From NCBI RefSeq assembly GCF_003634705.1, contig NZ_RBWU01000008.1:248001-312000 (forward strand): a stretch of 64,000 nucleotides of DNA, written 5' to 3'. Source of the stretch: Actinomadura pelletieri DSM 43383. GTDB lineage: Bacteria; Actinomycetota; Actinomycetes; Streptosporangiales; Streptosporangiaceae. The notes beneath the pieces are model-generated. The model had not been told where the DNA came from and made no database searches. It saw only the letters and a list, made by a program, of their open reading frames with translations. Shown here piece by piece: positions 1 to 8,721 of this stretch. Each line of letters begins with the position of its first letter. The stretch's first letter is position 1. The translations under genes and the position numbers were made by a program.

Positions 1-614
1 TGGCGGTCCACGAAATGCCGGATGCCCTCGTCGCTGGACGCCACCGTGTAGTGGACGTCCATACGGGTGGCCCGTCCTTCCACGACCGAGTGGGAGACCC
101 GCGCGATCGTCCGTCCCTCCACCTCGACGAGGCTGCCCCCGACGTATCCGGACACGAAGTTCTCCGGGAACCACCACGGTTCGACCACGACGACGCCACC
201 GGGGTCGAGGTGCGCGGCGAGGCAGCTTACCGCCGCCTCCAGTTCGGTCGTGTCGGTCGAGTACGCGATCGAGCTGAACATGCAGGTGACCGCCCCGAAC
301 GTGCGGCCGAGCCGGAAGTCGCGCATGTCCCCCTGGGACACCGGGACGCTCTCGCCGAGCCTCTCCCGGGCCACCCGGACCATGTCGGCCGACAGGTCCA
401 CGCCCGCCAGCCGTTCGAACGACCCGACGAAGTGGACGAGATGCGCGCCGGGACCGCAGGCGACGTCCAACAGCGAGGACGCGCCCGGATTACGCTCCTT
501 GATCAGCTTCGTCGTGAGCGCGGCCTCACCCGCGTAGTCCTTGCCCCGGCCCCGGTAGATCGCCTCGTAGACGTCCGCGAGGTCGAAGAGACGGGTGTCC
601 TCGTCGTTCCCCAT
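1..614 (-). CDS. Amino-sugar N,N-dimethyltransferase (TylM1/DesVI type), 3' end cut by window
   Basis: SAM-dependent class I methyltransferase that would methylate the 3-amino group of a dTDP-deoxyamino sugar, the last step before glycosyl transfer. Reading the minus strand gives YRGRGKDYAGEAA near residue 18, the SAM-binding LLDVACGPGAHL, then GDMRDF, VTCMFSSIAYS and VVVVEPWWFPENF, all hallmarks of the TylM1/DesVI family. The C-terminus lies beyond the window. I chose the ATG at 614 because AGGAG sits about 6 bases upstream; an in-frame ATG at 632 has no such site. It follows the sugar aminotransferase by 47 bases, so they are probably one operon making a desosamine- or mycaminose-like sugar. 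The family call is from motif recall; the exact sugar is inference. Confidence 0.9.
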   Translation of the reverse strand, partial: MGNDEDTRLFDLADVYEAIYRGRGKDYAGEAALTTKLIKERNPGASSLLDVACGPGAHLVHFVGSFERLAGVDLSADMVRVARERLGESVPVSQGDMRDFRLGRTFGAVTCMFSSIAYSTDTTELEAAVSCLAAHLDPGGVVVVEPWWFPENFVSGYVGGSLVEVEGRTIARVSHSVVEGRATRMDVHYTVASSDEGIRHFVDR

Positions 615-661
615 GTGCTTCTCCTCTTCCATGTGAACGGTGTGTGCGGAACGCGGCGACC

Positions 662-1780
662 TCAGAGCGCGGCGATGACCTTGTGCAGGGCCTCGATCAC
701 CGTGTTCTGCCGGTCCTCGGGGAGTGACGGGTACATCGGCAGCGAGAAGATCTCACCGGCCAGCCGCTCGGTGACCGGGAGCGAACCCTGTTCATAGCCG
801 AGGTGGGCGAAGCCGGTCATGGTGTGGACGGGCCACGGGTAGCTGATGTTGAGCGAGACCCCGTGCCCCTTCAGCGCTTCGAGGATCTCGTCGCGCCGCG
901 GATGACGCACGACGTACAGGTAGTAGACGTGCTCGTTGCCGGGGTTCGTGGTCGGCAGCGTCAGCCCGCCGGGCCCGGTGAGGTCGGCCAGCGCCTCGTC
1001 GTAGCGCCGTGCGACCGCCCGCCGGCCGGCGATGTAGTCGTCCAGGCGGGTCAGCTTGCGGCGGAGGATCTCGGCCTGCACCTCGTCGAGACGGCTGTTG
1101 TGCCCCGGCGTCTGGACGACGTAGTAGACCTCCTCCATGCCGTAGTAGCGCAGCCGAAGCAGGGCCTTGTGCACGCTCTCGGTGGAGGTGATGACCGCCC
1201 CGCCGTCGCCGTACGCCCCGAGCACCTTCGTCGGATAGAAGGAGAAGGCCGCGGCGTCGCCCATGGTCCCGGCGATCCGGTCGTGGTGGCGTGCGCCGTG
1301 CGCCTGCGCGCAGTCTTCGAGGATCACCAGCCCGTGTTCGGCGGCGAGCCGTTCGAGCGGCGCCATGTCGACGCACTGCCCGTACAGGTGCACCGGGAGC
1401 AGGGCCTTGGTGCGCGGGGTGATCGCGTCCCGGACCTGGTCCACGTCCATCAGGTAGTCCTCGCGGACGTCCACGAACACCGGTGTCGCGCCCACCGCGT
1501 CGATGGCCACGACCGTCGGTGCCGCGGTGTTCGACACCGTGATCACCTCGTCGCCCCGTTCGACGCCCAGCGCCTCCAGGCCCAGCGCGACCGCGTTGGT
1601 GCCGTTGTCGACCCCCGTGCAGTAGGGCACGCCGTGATAGGCGGCGAAGCCGTCCTCGAAACCCCGGACACTCTCGCCGAGCACGAGCTGCCCCGAGCCG
1701 AAGACCATGTCGACGGCGTCGAGCAGGTCGACCCGTTCCTTCTCGTACTCCGGCAGGTAATCCCACACGCGGATCGTCAC
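662..1780 (-). CDS. dTDP-hexose 3-aminotransferase, DegT/DnrJ/EryC1 family (TylB/DesV-like)
   Basis: PLP-dependent sugar aminotransferase (372 aa) that would convert a dTDP-3-keto-6-deoxyhexose to the 3-amino sugar. Visible motifs are VDNGTNAVALGLEALG, the EDCAQAHGA segment with the PLP-contacting Asp, the Schiff-base lysine in SFYPTKVLGAYGDGG, and RLRYYGMEEVYYVVQTPGHN, which is very close to TylB and DesV as I remember them. The length is normal for the family. The GTG start at 1780 has GGAGG about 6 bases upstream. It lies between the 4,6-dehydratase and the N-methyltransferase on the same strand, the usual order for a 3-N,N-dimethylamino sugar. The 3-ketoisomerase or other remaining sugar genes are not in the window and presumably lie to the left. 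Confidence 0.95.
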   Translation of the reverse strand: MTIRVWDYLPEYEKERVDLLDAVDMVFGSGQLVLGESVRGFEDGFAAYHGVPYCTGVDNGTNAVALGLEALGVERGDEVITVSNTAAPTVVAIDAVGATPVFVDVREDYLMDVDQVRDAITPRTKALLPVHLYGQCVDMAPLERLAAEHGLVILEDCAQAHGARHHDRIAGTMGDAAAFSFYPTKVLGAYGDGGAVITSTESVHKALLRLRYYGMEEVYYVVQTPGHNSRLDEVQAEILRRKLTRLDDYIAGRRAVARRYDEALADLTGPGGLTLPTTNPGNEHVYYLYVVRHPRRDEILEALKGHGVSLNISYPWPVHTMTGFAHLGYEQGSLPVTERLAGEIFSLPMYPSLPEDRQNTVIEALHKVIAAL

Positions 1781-1834
1781 CGGCCACCTCCACGTTTCTG
1801 TGCTCGTTCTCGTCCCGGGCGATGTGGCACCCGG

Positions 1835-2818
1835 TCAGCCCGCCACGCGGGCGCCGTCCCGGATGGGCTTCCACCAGTCGGGGTTGTCGCGGTACCAGCC
1901 GACGACGTCGGCGAGCCCGCGTTCGAACTCGACGAGCGGGGCATGCCCCAACTCATCGCGGATCTTGGAGTCGTCGAGGGAGTAGCGGCGGTCGTGCCCG
2001 GGACGGTCGGCGACCGGACGGACCGCCGACCGGTCCGCGCCGCACAGTTCGAGCAGCCGGTTGGTGAGGGCGAGGTTGGTGCGCTCGTCCCCGCCGCCGA
2101 TGTTGTAGACCTCACCGGCGCGGCCGTGCCGCAGGACCAGGTTCAGCGCCCGGCAGTGGTCGTCGACGTGCAGCCATTCGCGGACGTTGAGACCGTCCCC
2201 ATACAGCGGGACCTGCTCGCCCTCCAGCAGATTGGTCACGAAGCGGGGGATGAGCTTCTCCGGATGCTGGCGTGGACCGTAGTTGTTACAGCACCGCGTG
2301 ATGGACAGGTCGAGGCCGTGGGTCCGCCAGTAGGCGCGGGCCAGAAGGTCTCCCGCCGCCTTGGACGCCGAATAGGGGCTGTTCGGCAGCAGCGGGGCGT
2401 CCTCGGTCCACGAACCCTTGTCGATGGAGCCGTACACCTCGTCGGTCGAGACCTGGACGAAACGCTCGACGCCGCTCTCCAGCACCGCGTCCAGCAGGAC
2501 CTGGGTGCCGACGACGTTCGTCGAGAGGAACACCGCGGACCCGTCGATCGAGCGGTCGACATGCGTCTCGGCGGCGAAGTTGATGACCGCGTCGTGGCCG
2601 GGGAGCAGCTCGCGCAGCGTCCGGTAGTCGCGGATGTCGGCCTGGACGAACTCCATGCGCGGATGGTCCGCCGGCAGGTTGTTCCGATCTCCGGCGTAGG
2701 TCAGCAGGTCGAGAGCGGTGACCCGGACGTCCCGGCCGTCGGGGAGCGTGCCGTCCAGCAGGGCCCGGGTGAACGCGGAGCCGATGAAGCCGGCGGCCCC
2801 GGTGACCAGCAACCTCAT
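1835..2818 (-). CDS. dTDP-glucose 4,6-dehydratase
   Basis: NAD-dependent short-chain dehydratase (327 aa) that makes dTDP-4-keto-6-deoxyglucose, the entry step to deoxysugars. The N-terminus has the Rossmann motif VTGAAGFIGS. FAAETHVDRSI, the catalytic region STDEVYGS, and YSASKAAGDLL with the YxxxK pair follow, then NNYGPRQHPEKLIP and the C-terminal GDGLNVREWLHV. Length and order are typical of RmlB/DesIV/TylA2. The open frame extends far upstream, but homology begins at the ATG at 2818, which overlaps the stop of a small upstream frame (ATGA), suggesting translational coupling. A primary-metabolism RmlB for cell-wall rhamnose is possible, but the neighbouring amino-sugar genes favour a secondary-metabolism role. 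Confidence 0.93.
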   Translation of the reverse strand: MRLLVTGAAGFIGSAFTRALLDGTLPDGRDVRVTALDLLTYAGDRNNLPADHPRMEFVQADIRDYRTLRELLPGHDAVINFAAETHVDRSIDGSAVFLSTNVVGTQVLLDAVLESGVERFVQVSTDEVYGSIDKGSWTEDAPLLPNSPYSASKAAGDLLARAYWRTHGLDLSITRCCNNYGPRQHPEKLIPRFVTNLLEGEQVPLYGDGLNVREWLHVDDHCRALNLVLRHGRAGEVYNIGGGDERTNLALTNRLLELCGADRSAVRPVADRPGHDRRYSLDDSKIRDELGHAPLVEFERGLADVVGWYRDNPDWWKPIRDGARVAG

Positions 2819-3024
2819 CCGGCGGCCTCGTCGCCCGGGCGGGACGGCGCCGTACTCGCGGCCGTACTCGCGGCCGTACTCGCGGTCGCGCTCGCGCGCG
2901 GGCCGGCGCGGCGCACTCCGGAGAAACGGGCGTCGAAGGCGCGGACGTTCGACGGGCGCGGGCGGGACCAGAACGGCACGGCGCGCGAAACCGGAGGCGG
3001 CATGGACGGCGGCTCGTCGATCAT
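2815..3024 (-). CDS. Possible small coupled ORF (69 aa), unknown
   Basis: A short frame that starts at ATG 3024 with AAAGGA about 7 bases upstream and ends in an ATGA overlap with the dehydratase start. I recognise no domain. The first half is Pro/Arg-rich and the C-terminal third is low-complexity ASTAASTAAST encoded by a 12-base tandem repeat. It may be a genuine leader peptide that couples translation to the dehydratase, or the remnant of a longer gene. The good ribosome site and coupling are the only support. Confidence 0.35.
   Translation of the reverse strand: MIDEPPSMPPPVSRAVPFWSRPRPSNVRAFDARFSGVRRAGPRASATASTAASTAASTAPSRPGDEAAG
2849..2896. repeat. 12-base tandem repeat, 3 perfect copies plus 1 degenerate
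   Basis: Three exact copies of GCCGTACTCGCG run from 2849 to 2884, followed by an imperfect fourth. It lies just upstream of the dehydratase start and encodes an Ala-Ser-Thr repeat in the small upstream frame. Such repeats can vary in copy number by slippage. Confidence 0.85.
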
Positions 3025-3239
3025 CAGTGGTCCTTTCCGGACGGGCTGATCCCGACTGTGCCGCCGCGGTCTTAAGGGCCGCTAACCCACCTCTTGGATG
3101 ATCAGTGGGAGTCGACTCGCGTTTTCGATCGCCCACCGACTTTCGGCTGGTGAAGACGTGCCGGGAAGGAAGTGCACTTACCCGCCTATGTGATACTGAC
3201 CTGGTGTGTTCGGGTGCCGCAGCCTGGAGGCCATGCGAA

Positions 3240-3908
3240 ATGAACGATGAGATGATCCGGTTGCTCCTGGTGGACGACGACCCCATGGTCTGCGCTCACC
3301 TCCGGGCGATTTTCAACTCCGCCAGTGACATCGAGGTGGTTGATCAGAGCCATGACGGCGCGGCGGCGGTGGAATCGGTGGTGCGGCACGCTCCCGACGT
3401 GGTCCTGATGGACTTGCGGATGCCCGGAGTCGACGGGTTGACCGCCATCGAGCGCATCAGAACCCTGCGCCGATCACCCGTGGTCGTGGCACTGACGACG
3501 TTCGACGCGGACGGACATGTCATTCGCGCCCTGCGCGCCGGCGCGGCGGGCTTCCTGCTGAAGTCGACGCCTCCGGAAGATCTCATCAACCTGGTGCGGG
3601 TCGCCGCGGACGGCCACACCGTGCTCTCCCCGGCCGCCACCCAACATCTGCTGGTCGCCGAGGAGGAGGCGAACCGGCAGGAGGCGCGCAGGAACCGGTC
3701 GGACCTGGTGGAGAAGCTGACCGATCGGGAGACCGAGGTACTGGCCTGTCTCGGCGAGGGGATGTCCAACGCCCAGATCGCGCGGCGGCTGTACCTCACC
3801 GAGACGACGGTCAAGGGCTATGTCTCGCGAATGCTGGACAAGCTCGAGTTCGAGAACCGCACCCAGGCCGGTCTGCTCGCGTACGAGATGGGCCTCGTCC
3901 CTCGCTGA
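3240..3908 (+). CDS. Response regulator, NarL/LuxR family
   Basis: Two-domain DNA-binding response regulator (222 aa). The receiver domain (about residues 6-120) shows the acidic pair in LLLVDDDPMV, the phospho-acceptor Asp in DVVLMDLRMPG, the switch Thr in VVALTTFD and Lys in GFLLKST. A C-terminal LuxR helix-turn-helix (LTDRETEVLACLGEGMSN, IARRLYLTETTVKGYVS) follows. I chose ATG 3240 because GGAGG lies 9 bases upstream and the receiver starts at once; the frame is open further upstream. No histidine kinase gene is adjacent, so it is an orphan in this window. It diverges from the sugar genes and may regulate the cluster. Confidence 0.92.
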   Translation: MNDEMIRLLLVDDDPMVCAHLRAIFNSASDIEVVDQSHDGAAAVESVVRHAPDVVLMDLRMPGVDGLTAIERIRTLRRSPVVVALTTFDADGHVIRALRAGAAGFLLKSTPPEDLINLVRVAADGHTVLSPAATQHLLVAEEEANRQEARRNRSDLVEKLTDRETEVLACLGEGMSNAQIARRLYLTETTVKGYVSRMLDKLEFENRTQAGLLAYEMGLVPR

Positions 3909-4525
3909 GCCGCCGCCCGCCCGTGGGGCGGCCCGGTGCCGCCCCTCGCGTCTTTGGAACGTCCCACCCTTGTTCGGAGACCTGGTTGCGGTCGTGTCGC
4001 CGTCCGAACCTAGCGTGTCCGAGCTATTGCGCAGAGTCACACCGGGTGGAGCTTATTATTGCATGACGATCCTAGCGGGATCAACCCATCTTAAGTGGGC
4101 ATTGCGGTCGTACTTCCTGGCTGGTACGAAAGTTGGGTGACGTTTAACGTACGGCCCGTCTCCTAGGAGAGGGATCGAATGCTATTACGGGGGATAGGAC
4201 TGAGTGCCGCATGAGTCGTGAATTCATCTCATAATATCGATTAGATAGTGACGGCCGACGGCCCTCGGTCGTCGGGTCGATGTGATAATGCGGCGGCCCG
4301 CGCTCAGCCCGGCGTGGGAATCGATCGCAGCCTTCCATGGTCGGCTGGGCGCGAGCATGCTCTCAGCCGGGCTTTCACCGACTTAGCGGTCAACACTTCT
4401 TTGTCGCCGAACATGTCCAGGGTCTGGACGTTGGATTCATGAACCGGCGGGCGCCGGTCATGGGGTCCACTTTCGCGATCGAGTACGTGTGCAGCCTAGC
4501 GTCATGCGATTCTCAGGGGAGATTT
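3909..4525. other. Intergenic region before the LAL regulator
   Basis: About 600 bases with no convincing gene. The segment from about 4040 to 4260 is clearly richer in A/T than its surroundings and probably carries the promoter of the downstream regulator. The regulator frame is open upstream to 4337, but no ribosome site or homology supports an earlier start. Confidence 0.5.
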
Positions 4526-7357
4526 GTGAAGCTGGTAGAGCGCGCCGGGGAGATGGATGTTCTCCGGAACCTATTAGACGCCTGCGCGCAAGGCCGGGGC
4601 GGTATCGCGATGATCGACGGCCCGCCGATGATCGGGAAGTCCGCGCTACTGCACGCGTTCGCCGACACCGCGGCGGCACGGGACGCCGTGTTCCTTCAGG
4701 CCACCTGTTCCCAGGCGGAGCAGGAACTGCCGCTCGGCGTGATGGCGCAACTGCTGGAGAACGTCAGCCTTCCCGCGGGGGACGGCGAGCGCACCGCCCG
4801 GCTGCTGGAGTCAGCGGCGCTCATCGTGCCGCACCACGAGCGCCGCGCCGGATTGGCGGGCGGTGTCACCGCGCACGTGCTGCGCGGTCTCGGCAACGTG
4901 CTGCTCGACCTCGCCGAACGGGGCCCGGTCGTGATCGGGGTGGACGACGTCCAGTACGCCGACGCGCAGTCGATGGAGTGCCTGCTCTATCTCGTCCGCC
5001 GCGTCCGGTCCACCCGCATCGTGATCGTCCTGACCGGCTATGCCTCCCGGCGGCAGGAGAGCCTGCGCTTCCGCGGCGAACTCCTTCGCCAGCCGTGGTG
5101 CTGCCACCTGCGGCTCGGGGTGCTGTCGCTCGGCGGCGTGACGACCATGCTCACCGATGCCGTCGGAGCACGATACGCCGAGGAGCTGGCACCCGGCTGC
5201 TATGCGATGACCGGTGGGAATCCGGCCCTGGTACGGGCGTTCGCCGAGGCCCTCCGGGAGTCGGAACCGGGCCGGGCGCCGGGCCCGATCTCCGCGCACA
5301 GCCTGAGCCACGCCGCGGCGGCCCTGATGTTCCGGTGCGAACCGATGATCTACGAGGTGGCCGGCGCCGCCGCGGTCCTCGGCGAGCACGCACGGGTCGA
5401 CCTGCTCGGCAAGCTCCTGGACGCGCCCTCCGAAGCGATCACTCATGCGCTCGACATCCTGGACTCGGCCGGGCTGGTGAACTCGGTCAGGTTCCGGCAC
5501 GACACCGTCCGGGCGGCGGTGCTGACGAACATCCCGTCGGGAGCGCGCGCCACCCTGCACCGTCGCGCCGCCCAGGTCCTCTACGACGACGGTGCGGTCG
5601 CGACCGTCGTGGCGGAGCAACTGCTCGCCGGCGGGACCGACGGCATCCCGTGGATGGTCCCGGTGCTGCGGACGGCGGCCGAACTCGCCCTCGCCGACGA
5701 CGACCTTACCCTGGCCACGTCCTGCCTCCAGGCCGCCCGCAAGGCCTGCACCGACGAGCGGGAACTCCTGGAGACCGAGACCCTGCTGGTCAAGGTGGTC
5801 TGGCGCGTCAGCCCCTCCGCCGGAGTCCGGTACCTTCCCCGCCTCACCGAGGCCGCCCGGAAGGGACAGCTCAAGCACCTGGACGCGGTCGCGCTGATCG
5901 AATACCTCCTCTGGTTCGGGTCCTTCCAGGAGGCAGTCGAGATTCTGGAGGTCATCGAGAAGAACGCGGCGAGCACCGTCGAGGGTGCCGCCAAAATGGA
6001 ACGTGATATAGCACTCATTCGCTTCCGTCTCAGCTGTTTCTGCCCTGACTACGCTCCTCGTCCGCCCGAGCCGGCCGTCGCACCCCCGAACCACCCGATC
6101 AGGCTGAGCGAACTCCTGACGGAGACCCGCGAGGGCGACCTCCACCTTGCCGTGGAGCGCATCCTGCAACGCAACCGCCTGGACGACGGCACCCTGATCC
6201 CGATCGTCGGGGCCGTGACGGCACTGCTGCTGGCCGACCGGGTGGACGCCGCCGCGCACTGGTGCGACGTCCAACTCGCCGAGGCCACCGCCCGACGGGC
6301 CCCGATGTGGCGCGCCATGTTCGAGTCCATCCGGGCGAGGATCGACGTCCGCCGCGGCCGACTCGCCGCCGCGGAGCGGTCCGCGCACGCCGCGCTCAGC
6401 CTGATGCCGCCGGAGAACTGGGGCGTGATGATCCTGATGCCGATCGCCACCATGGTCCTGGTCGCCACCGCGCGGGGCAAACTCGAGGACGCGGCGGGGT
6501 ACCTGAGCACACCCGTCCCCGAGCCGGCGTTCGACACCGTCGGATGGCTGCACTACCTCCAGGCCCGCGGCCGGTACTACCTCGCGATCGGCTCCCCGGA
6601 CGCGGCCCTCGACGACTTCCGCAACTGCGGGGAACTCGTGCGCAAGTGGGACCGCGACCCGCCCGCGCTGCTGCCATGGCGCATCGACGCGGCCCGCGCC
6701 TACCTTGCACTGGGCGCGAACCGCCGCGCCGAGGACCTCCTACGCGCCCAACTGGAACTACTCGGCCCCGAACCCACCGTGGCCCGCGGCGTCGCCCTCC
6801 GCGTCCTCGCGACCAACGCCGAACCCAGGCGCCGAGCGGAGACCCTCCGCGAGGCCGTGGACGTCCTCCAGGCCGCGGGCGACCGTTTCGAACTCGCCCT
6901 CGCGACCGCCGAACTCGGCCGCAGCCACCATGCGCTCGGCGAGGTCGAACAGGCCCGCACCCTCATCGCCACCGCGCACCGACTCGCCGAGGAGGCCGGC
7001 GTCGAACTGTCCAGCGACGTCCTGTCACCGAAGCAGGGCGGAACACCACCGGACGCGACCCCCGAAGAGGAGGAGACCGAGCCCGGCCCCCTCACCCTGC
7101 TGAGCGACGCCGAACTTCGCGTTGCCAGCCTCGCCGCCCAGGGACACACCAACCGCGAGATAGCGAGCAGGCTCTACATCACGGTCAGCACCGTGGAACA
7201 GCACCTGACGCAGGTCTACCGCAAGCTCAGAGTGACCCGCCGAAAGGACCTCCCACTGGAACTGGACCCAAGCGTCGCCAAGGTGACGTCCCGCAGCAAA
7301 CGCCGCACAAACCGGCTCCCCCTTTCCCGCCACCACCCGGCATCGATCAAACGATGA
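4526..7357 (+). CDS. Large ATP-binding LuxR-family (LAL) transcriptional activator
   Basis: A 943-residue LAL-type regulator, typical of pathway-specific activators in actinomycete natural-product clusters. The N-terminus begins KLVERAGEMDVL; Walker A is GPPMIGKS (residues 32-39), and a Walker B-like VVIGVDDVQYAD follows. A long helical TPR-like middle leads to a C-terminal LuxR helix-turn-helix (LSDAELRVASLAAQGHTN, IASRLYITVSTVEQHL). GTG 4526 is preferred: AGGGGAG sits 4 bases upstream and the family's usual N-terminus begins exactly there. Codon 17 is TTA (4574-4576), so translation probably depends on the bldA tRNA. It likely activates the deoxysugar-containing cluster to the left, though it could act on region 2. 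Confidence 0.93.
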   Translation: MKLVERAGEMDVLRNLLDACAQGRGGIAMIDGPPMIGKSALLHAFADTAAARDAVFLQATCSQAEQELPLGVMAQLLENVSLPAGDGERTARLLESAALIVPHHERRAGLAGGVTAHVLRGLGNVLLDLAERGPVVIGVDDVQYADAQSMECLLYLVRRVRSTRIVIVLTGYASRRQESLRFRGELLRQPWCCHLRLGVLSLGGVTTMLTDAVGARYAEELAPGCYAMTGGNPALVRAFAEALRESEPGRAPGPISAHSLSHAAAALMFRCEPMIYEVAGAAAVLGEHARVDLLGKLLDAPSEAITHALDILDSAGLVNSVRFRHDTVRAAVLTNIPSGARATLHRRAAQVLYDDGAVATVVAEQLLAGGTDGIPWMVPVLRTAAELALADDDLTLATSCLQAARKACTDERELLETETLLVKVVWRVSPSAGVRYLPRLTEAARKGQLKHLDAVALIEYLLWFGSFQEAVEILEVIEKNAASTVEGAAKMERDIALIRFRLSCFCPDYAPRPPEPAVAPPNHPIRLSELLTETREGDLHLAVERILQRNRLDDGTLIPIVGAVTALLLADRVDAAAHWCDVQLAEATARRAPMWRAMFESIRARIDVRRGRLAAAERSAHAALSLMPPENWGVMILMPIATMVLVATARGKLEDAAGYLSTPVPEPAFDTVGWLHYLQARGRYYLAIGSPDAALDDFRNCGELVRKWDRDPPALLPWRIDAARAYLALGANRRAEDLLRAQLELLGPEPTVARGVALRVLATNAEPRRRAETLREAVDVLQAAGDRFELALATAELGRSHHALGEVEQARTLIATAHRLAEEAGVELSSDVLSPKQGGTPPDATPEEEETEPGPLTLLSDAELRVASLAAQGHTNREIASRLYITVSTVEQHLTQVYRKLRVTRRKDLPLELDPSVAKVTSRSKRRTNRLPLSRHHPASIKR

Positions 7358-7360
7358 GGG

Positions 7361-8074
7361 TCAAGTGCCGGTCCCGTGGCGTGCGTCCGCCTTGATCCCG
7401 AGGAGTTCGTGCAGGTGAACGCCGTCGCTGGCCCAGCGGACGAGAGCGGCCTTGCCGATCAGGTGGATTCCGGCCTTGGCGGAGAAGGCCACAGCGTCAC
7501 GGGTGAACCCGCTGGTGGTGACGACGAGCATCAGCCGGGCCTGGTAGATGTGCCAGGCGGCGCCCGCGACCTTCTGGACGTCCTCGGACTTCACCTTGTT
7601 GTTCGGGCCATAGTGCTTGACCTGGACGATCCAGCGCTCACCGAGCACGGCGTCGTCACCGACGACATCGCCGGAGAAGTCCCCGGCCTTGCCGGTGTGC
7701 TCCGCGGCTATCCCGTCGCGGCGCATCAGATGCACGACCGCGATTTCGAAGTCACGCCAGTGCATGTCTCGCATCTCGTCGAACGTCAGGCTGTAGGACG
7801 TGACCCTCTCCCGACGCTCCAACTCTGCGGCCCACAGCGACCGCCAGTAACGATCGGCCCCGAACGCGACCCCCGCAAGAACGGGCAACGACAGATACCA
7901 GTAGGCGATCGACAACCGCCACAAGAACGCCAGGACCCACATCAGGACGACCAGCAAAAGACCCCATGCGGCCCACCCACCGAAACTTTGCGGTCTCCTG
8001 GGCCACTCCAACCAGCCCGGCACCCACCAAGGCCGTAAGCCCCCGAACTCGTCCACGGACCGGTCGCCGCCCAT
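7361..8074 (-). CDS. Membrane-anchored Mrr-like restriction endonuclease domain protein
   Basis: 237 residues. After a Trp-rich N-terminus there are two hydrophobic segments (about residues 33-52 and 57-74), then a restriction-endonuclease-like (Mrr_cat) domain with MHWRDFEIAVVHLM, the acidic GDFSGDVVG, and the QVKHY catalytic Q-x-K motif, ending with SGFTRDAVAFSAKAGIHLIG. This is the PD-(D/E)XK fold used by modification-dependent type IV enzymes and related housekeeping proteins. Transcribed convergently with the LAL gene, with only 3 bases between stops. Its role may be defence against modified DNA; single-gene membrane Mrr proteins are widespread in actinomycetes and their function is largely unknown. 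Confidence 0.85.
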   Translation of the reverse strand: MGGDRSVDEFGGLRPWWVPGWLEWPRRPQSFGGWAAWGLLLVVLMWVLAFLWRLSIAYWYLSLPVLAGVAFGADRYWRSLWAAELERRERVTSYSLTFDEMRDMHWRDFEIAVVHLMRRDGIAAEHTGKAGDFSGDVVGDDAVLGERWIVQVKHYGPNNKVKSEDVQKVAGAAWHIYQARLMLVVTTSGFTRDAVAFSAKAGIHLIGKAALVRWASDGVHLHELLGIKADARHGTGT

Positions 8075-8298
8075 GCGCTACTCCCGTCCTCTCGCCCATG
8101 CCGCCGGAACCCTTCCAGGATGGAAACACGCCGGACCGACAGGATTCACCGCAGACCCAGGACGGTAAGAAACCCCTCAACCAAAAGCCACCCCCACCTC
8201 CCCCAGAGGCCACCCAAGCTCCCCGCTCCACCCCGATCAGTCGCGGGCCGCCCGTTGCTACCCGGCGCCCGTGGGCAACCGGTTCGGCGCGAGACCAT

Positions 8299-8484
8299 TC
8301 ACCTCGGCCTCGGCGAAGCAACGGAGCACCAGCCGATGCGTTCATAGAACGCGCGATTCTCTCCAGAACCAGCCCAGCGGTCCAGCCACCTCGACTCTGT
8401 GCAGAGCGTCAGGGACGCGGGGGTCACCTTGGCGAGGCGCCTCGTTGGTGAGCGGACGCGCCCGGCGGGCGGTGGACCACCCAC
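8299..8484 (-). pseudogene. Possible GNAT acetyltransferase C-terminal remnant
   Basis: The minus-strand frame ends in RAFYERIGW followed by a short tail. That string resembles the conserved C-terminal motif of GNAT N-acetyltransferases (AxxFYExxGW). Nothing upstream in the frame resembles the acetyl-CoA loop, so if real this is a truncated relic. Support is one short motif only. Confidence 0.25.
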
Positions 8485-8616
8485 TACGAAGCCGTGATGG
8501 CGCTGCGTTACGCCGGCAGAACGCTCGGCAGGCTACGCCGACGGGCCGTGCTCCGAGTGCGCTTTTGGTCAAGTTGTGGTGCGCCGACAGTCAATGACAC
8601 AAGGCGTTTTCGTCGA

Positions 8617-8721
8617 TCATCCTGGACCTGGTTCGAGGCTCCGCCTGGACAAATGGGCCGCCAGGTCGGTGACGGTGAGCTGCACGTAGGCGGAGCGGAT
8701 GCCGTCGGGGGCTGTACTCAT
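8617..8721 (-). CDS. Possible 34-residue peptide, unknown
   Basis: ATG 8721 is preceded by AAGAGGA at a good distance. The 34-residue product (starting MSTAPDGIRSAYVQLTVTD) is balanced in composition rather than Arg/Pro-skewed like the shadow frames around it. No cysteines and no recognisable family. It could be a real small protein or a truncated gene start. Confidence 0.25.
   Translation of the reverse strand: MSTAPDGIRSAYVQLTVTDLAAHLSRRSLEPGPG

Noticed and set aside
803..3049. Long plus-strand open frame opposite the sugar genes
   Set aside because: It is the complementary shadow of the aminotransferase and dehydratase, which carry complete family motifs; its own translation is Val/Arg/Asp-rich without homology.
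4811..6553. 580-codon minus-strand frame inside the LAL regulator
   Set aside because: Antisense to a gene with clear Walker and LuxR motifs; no homology of its own.
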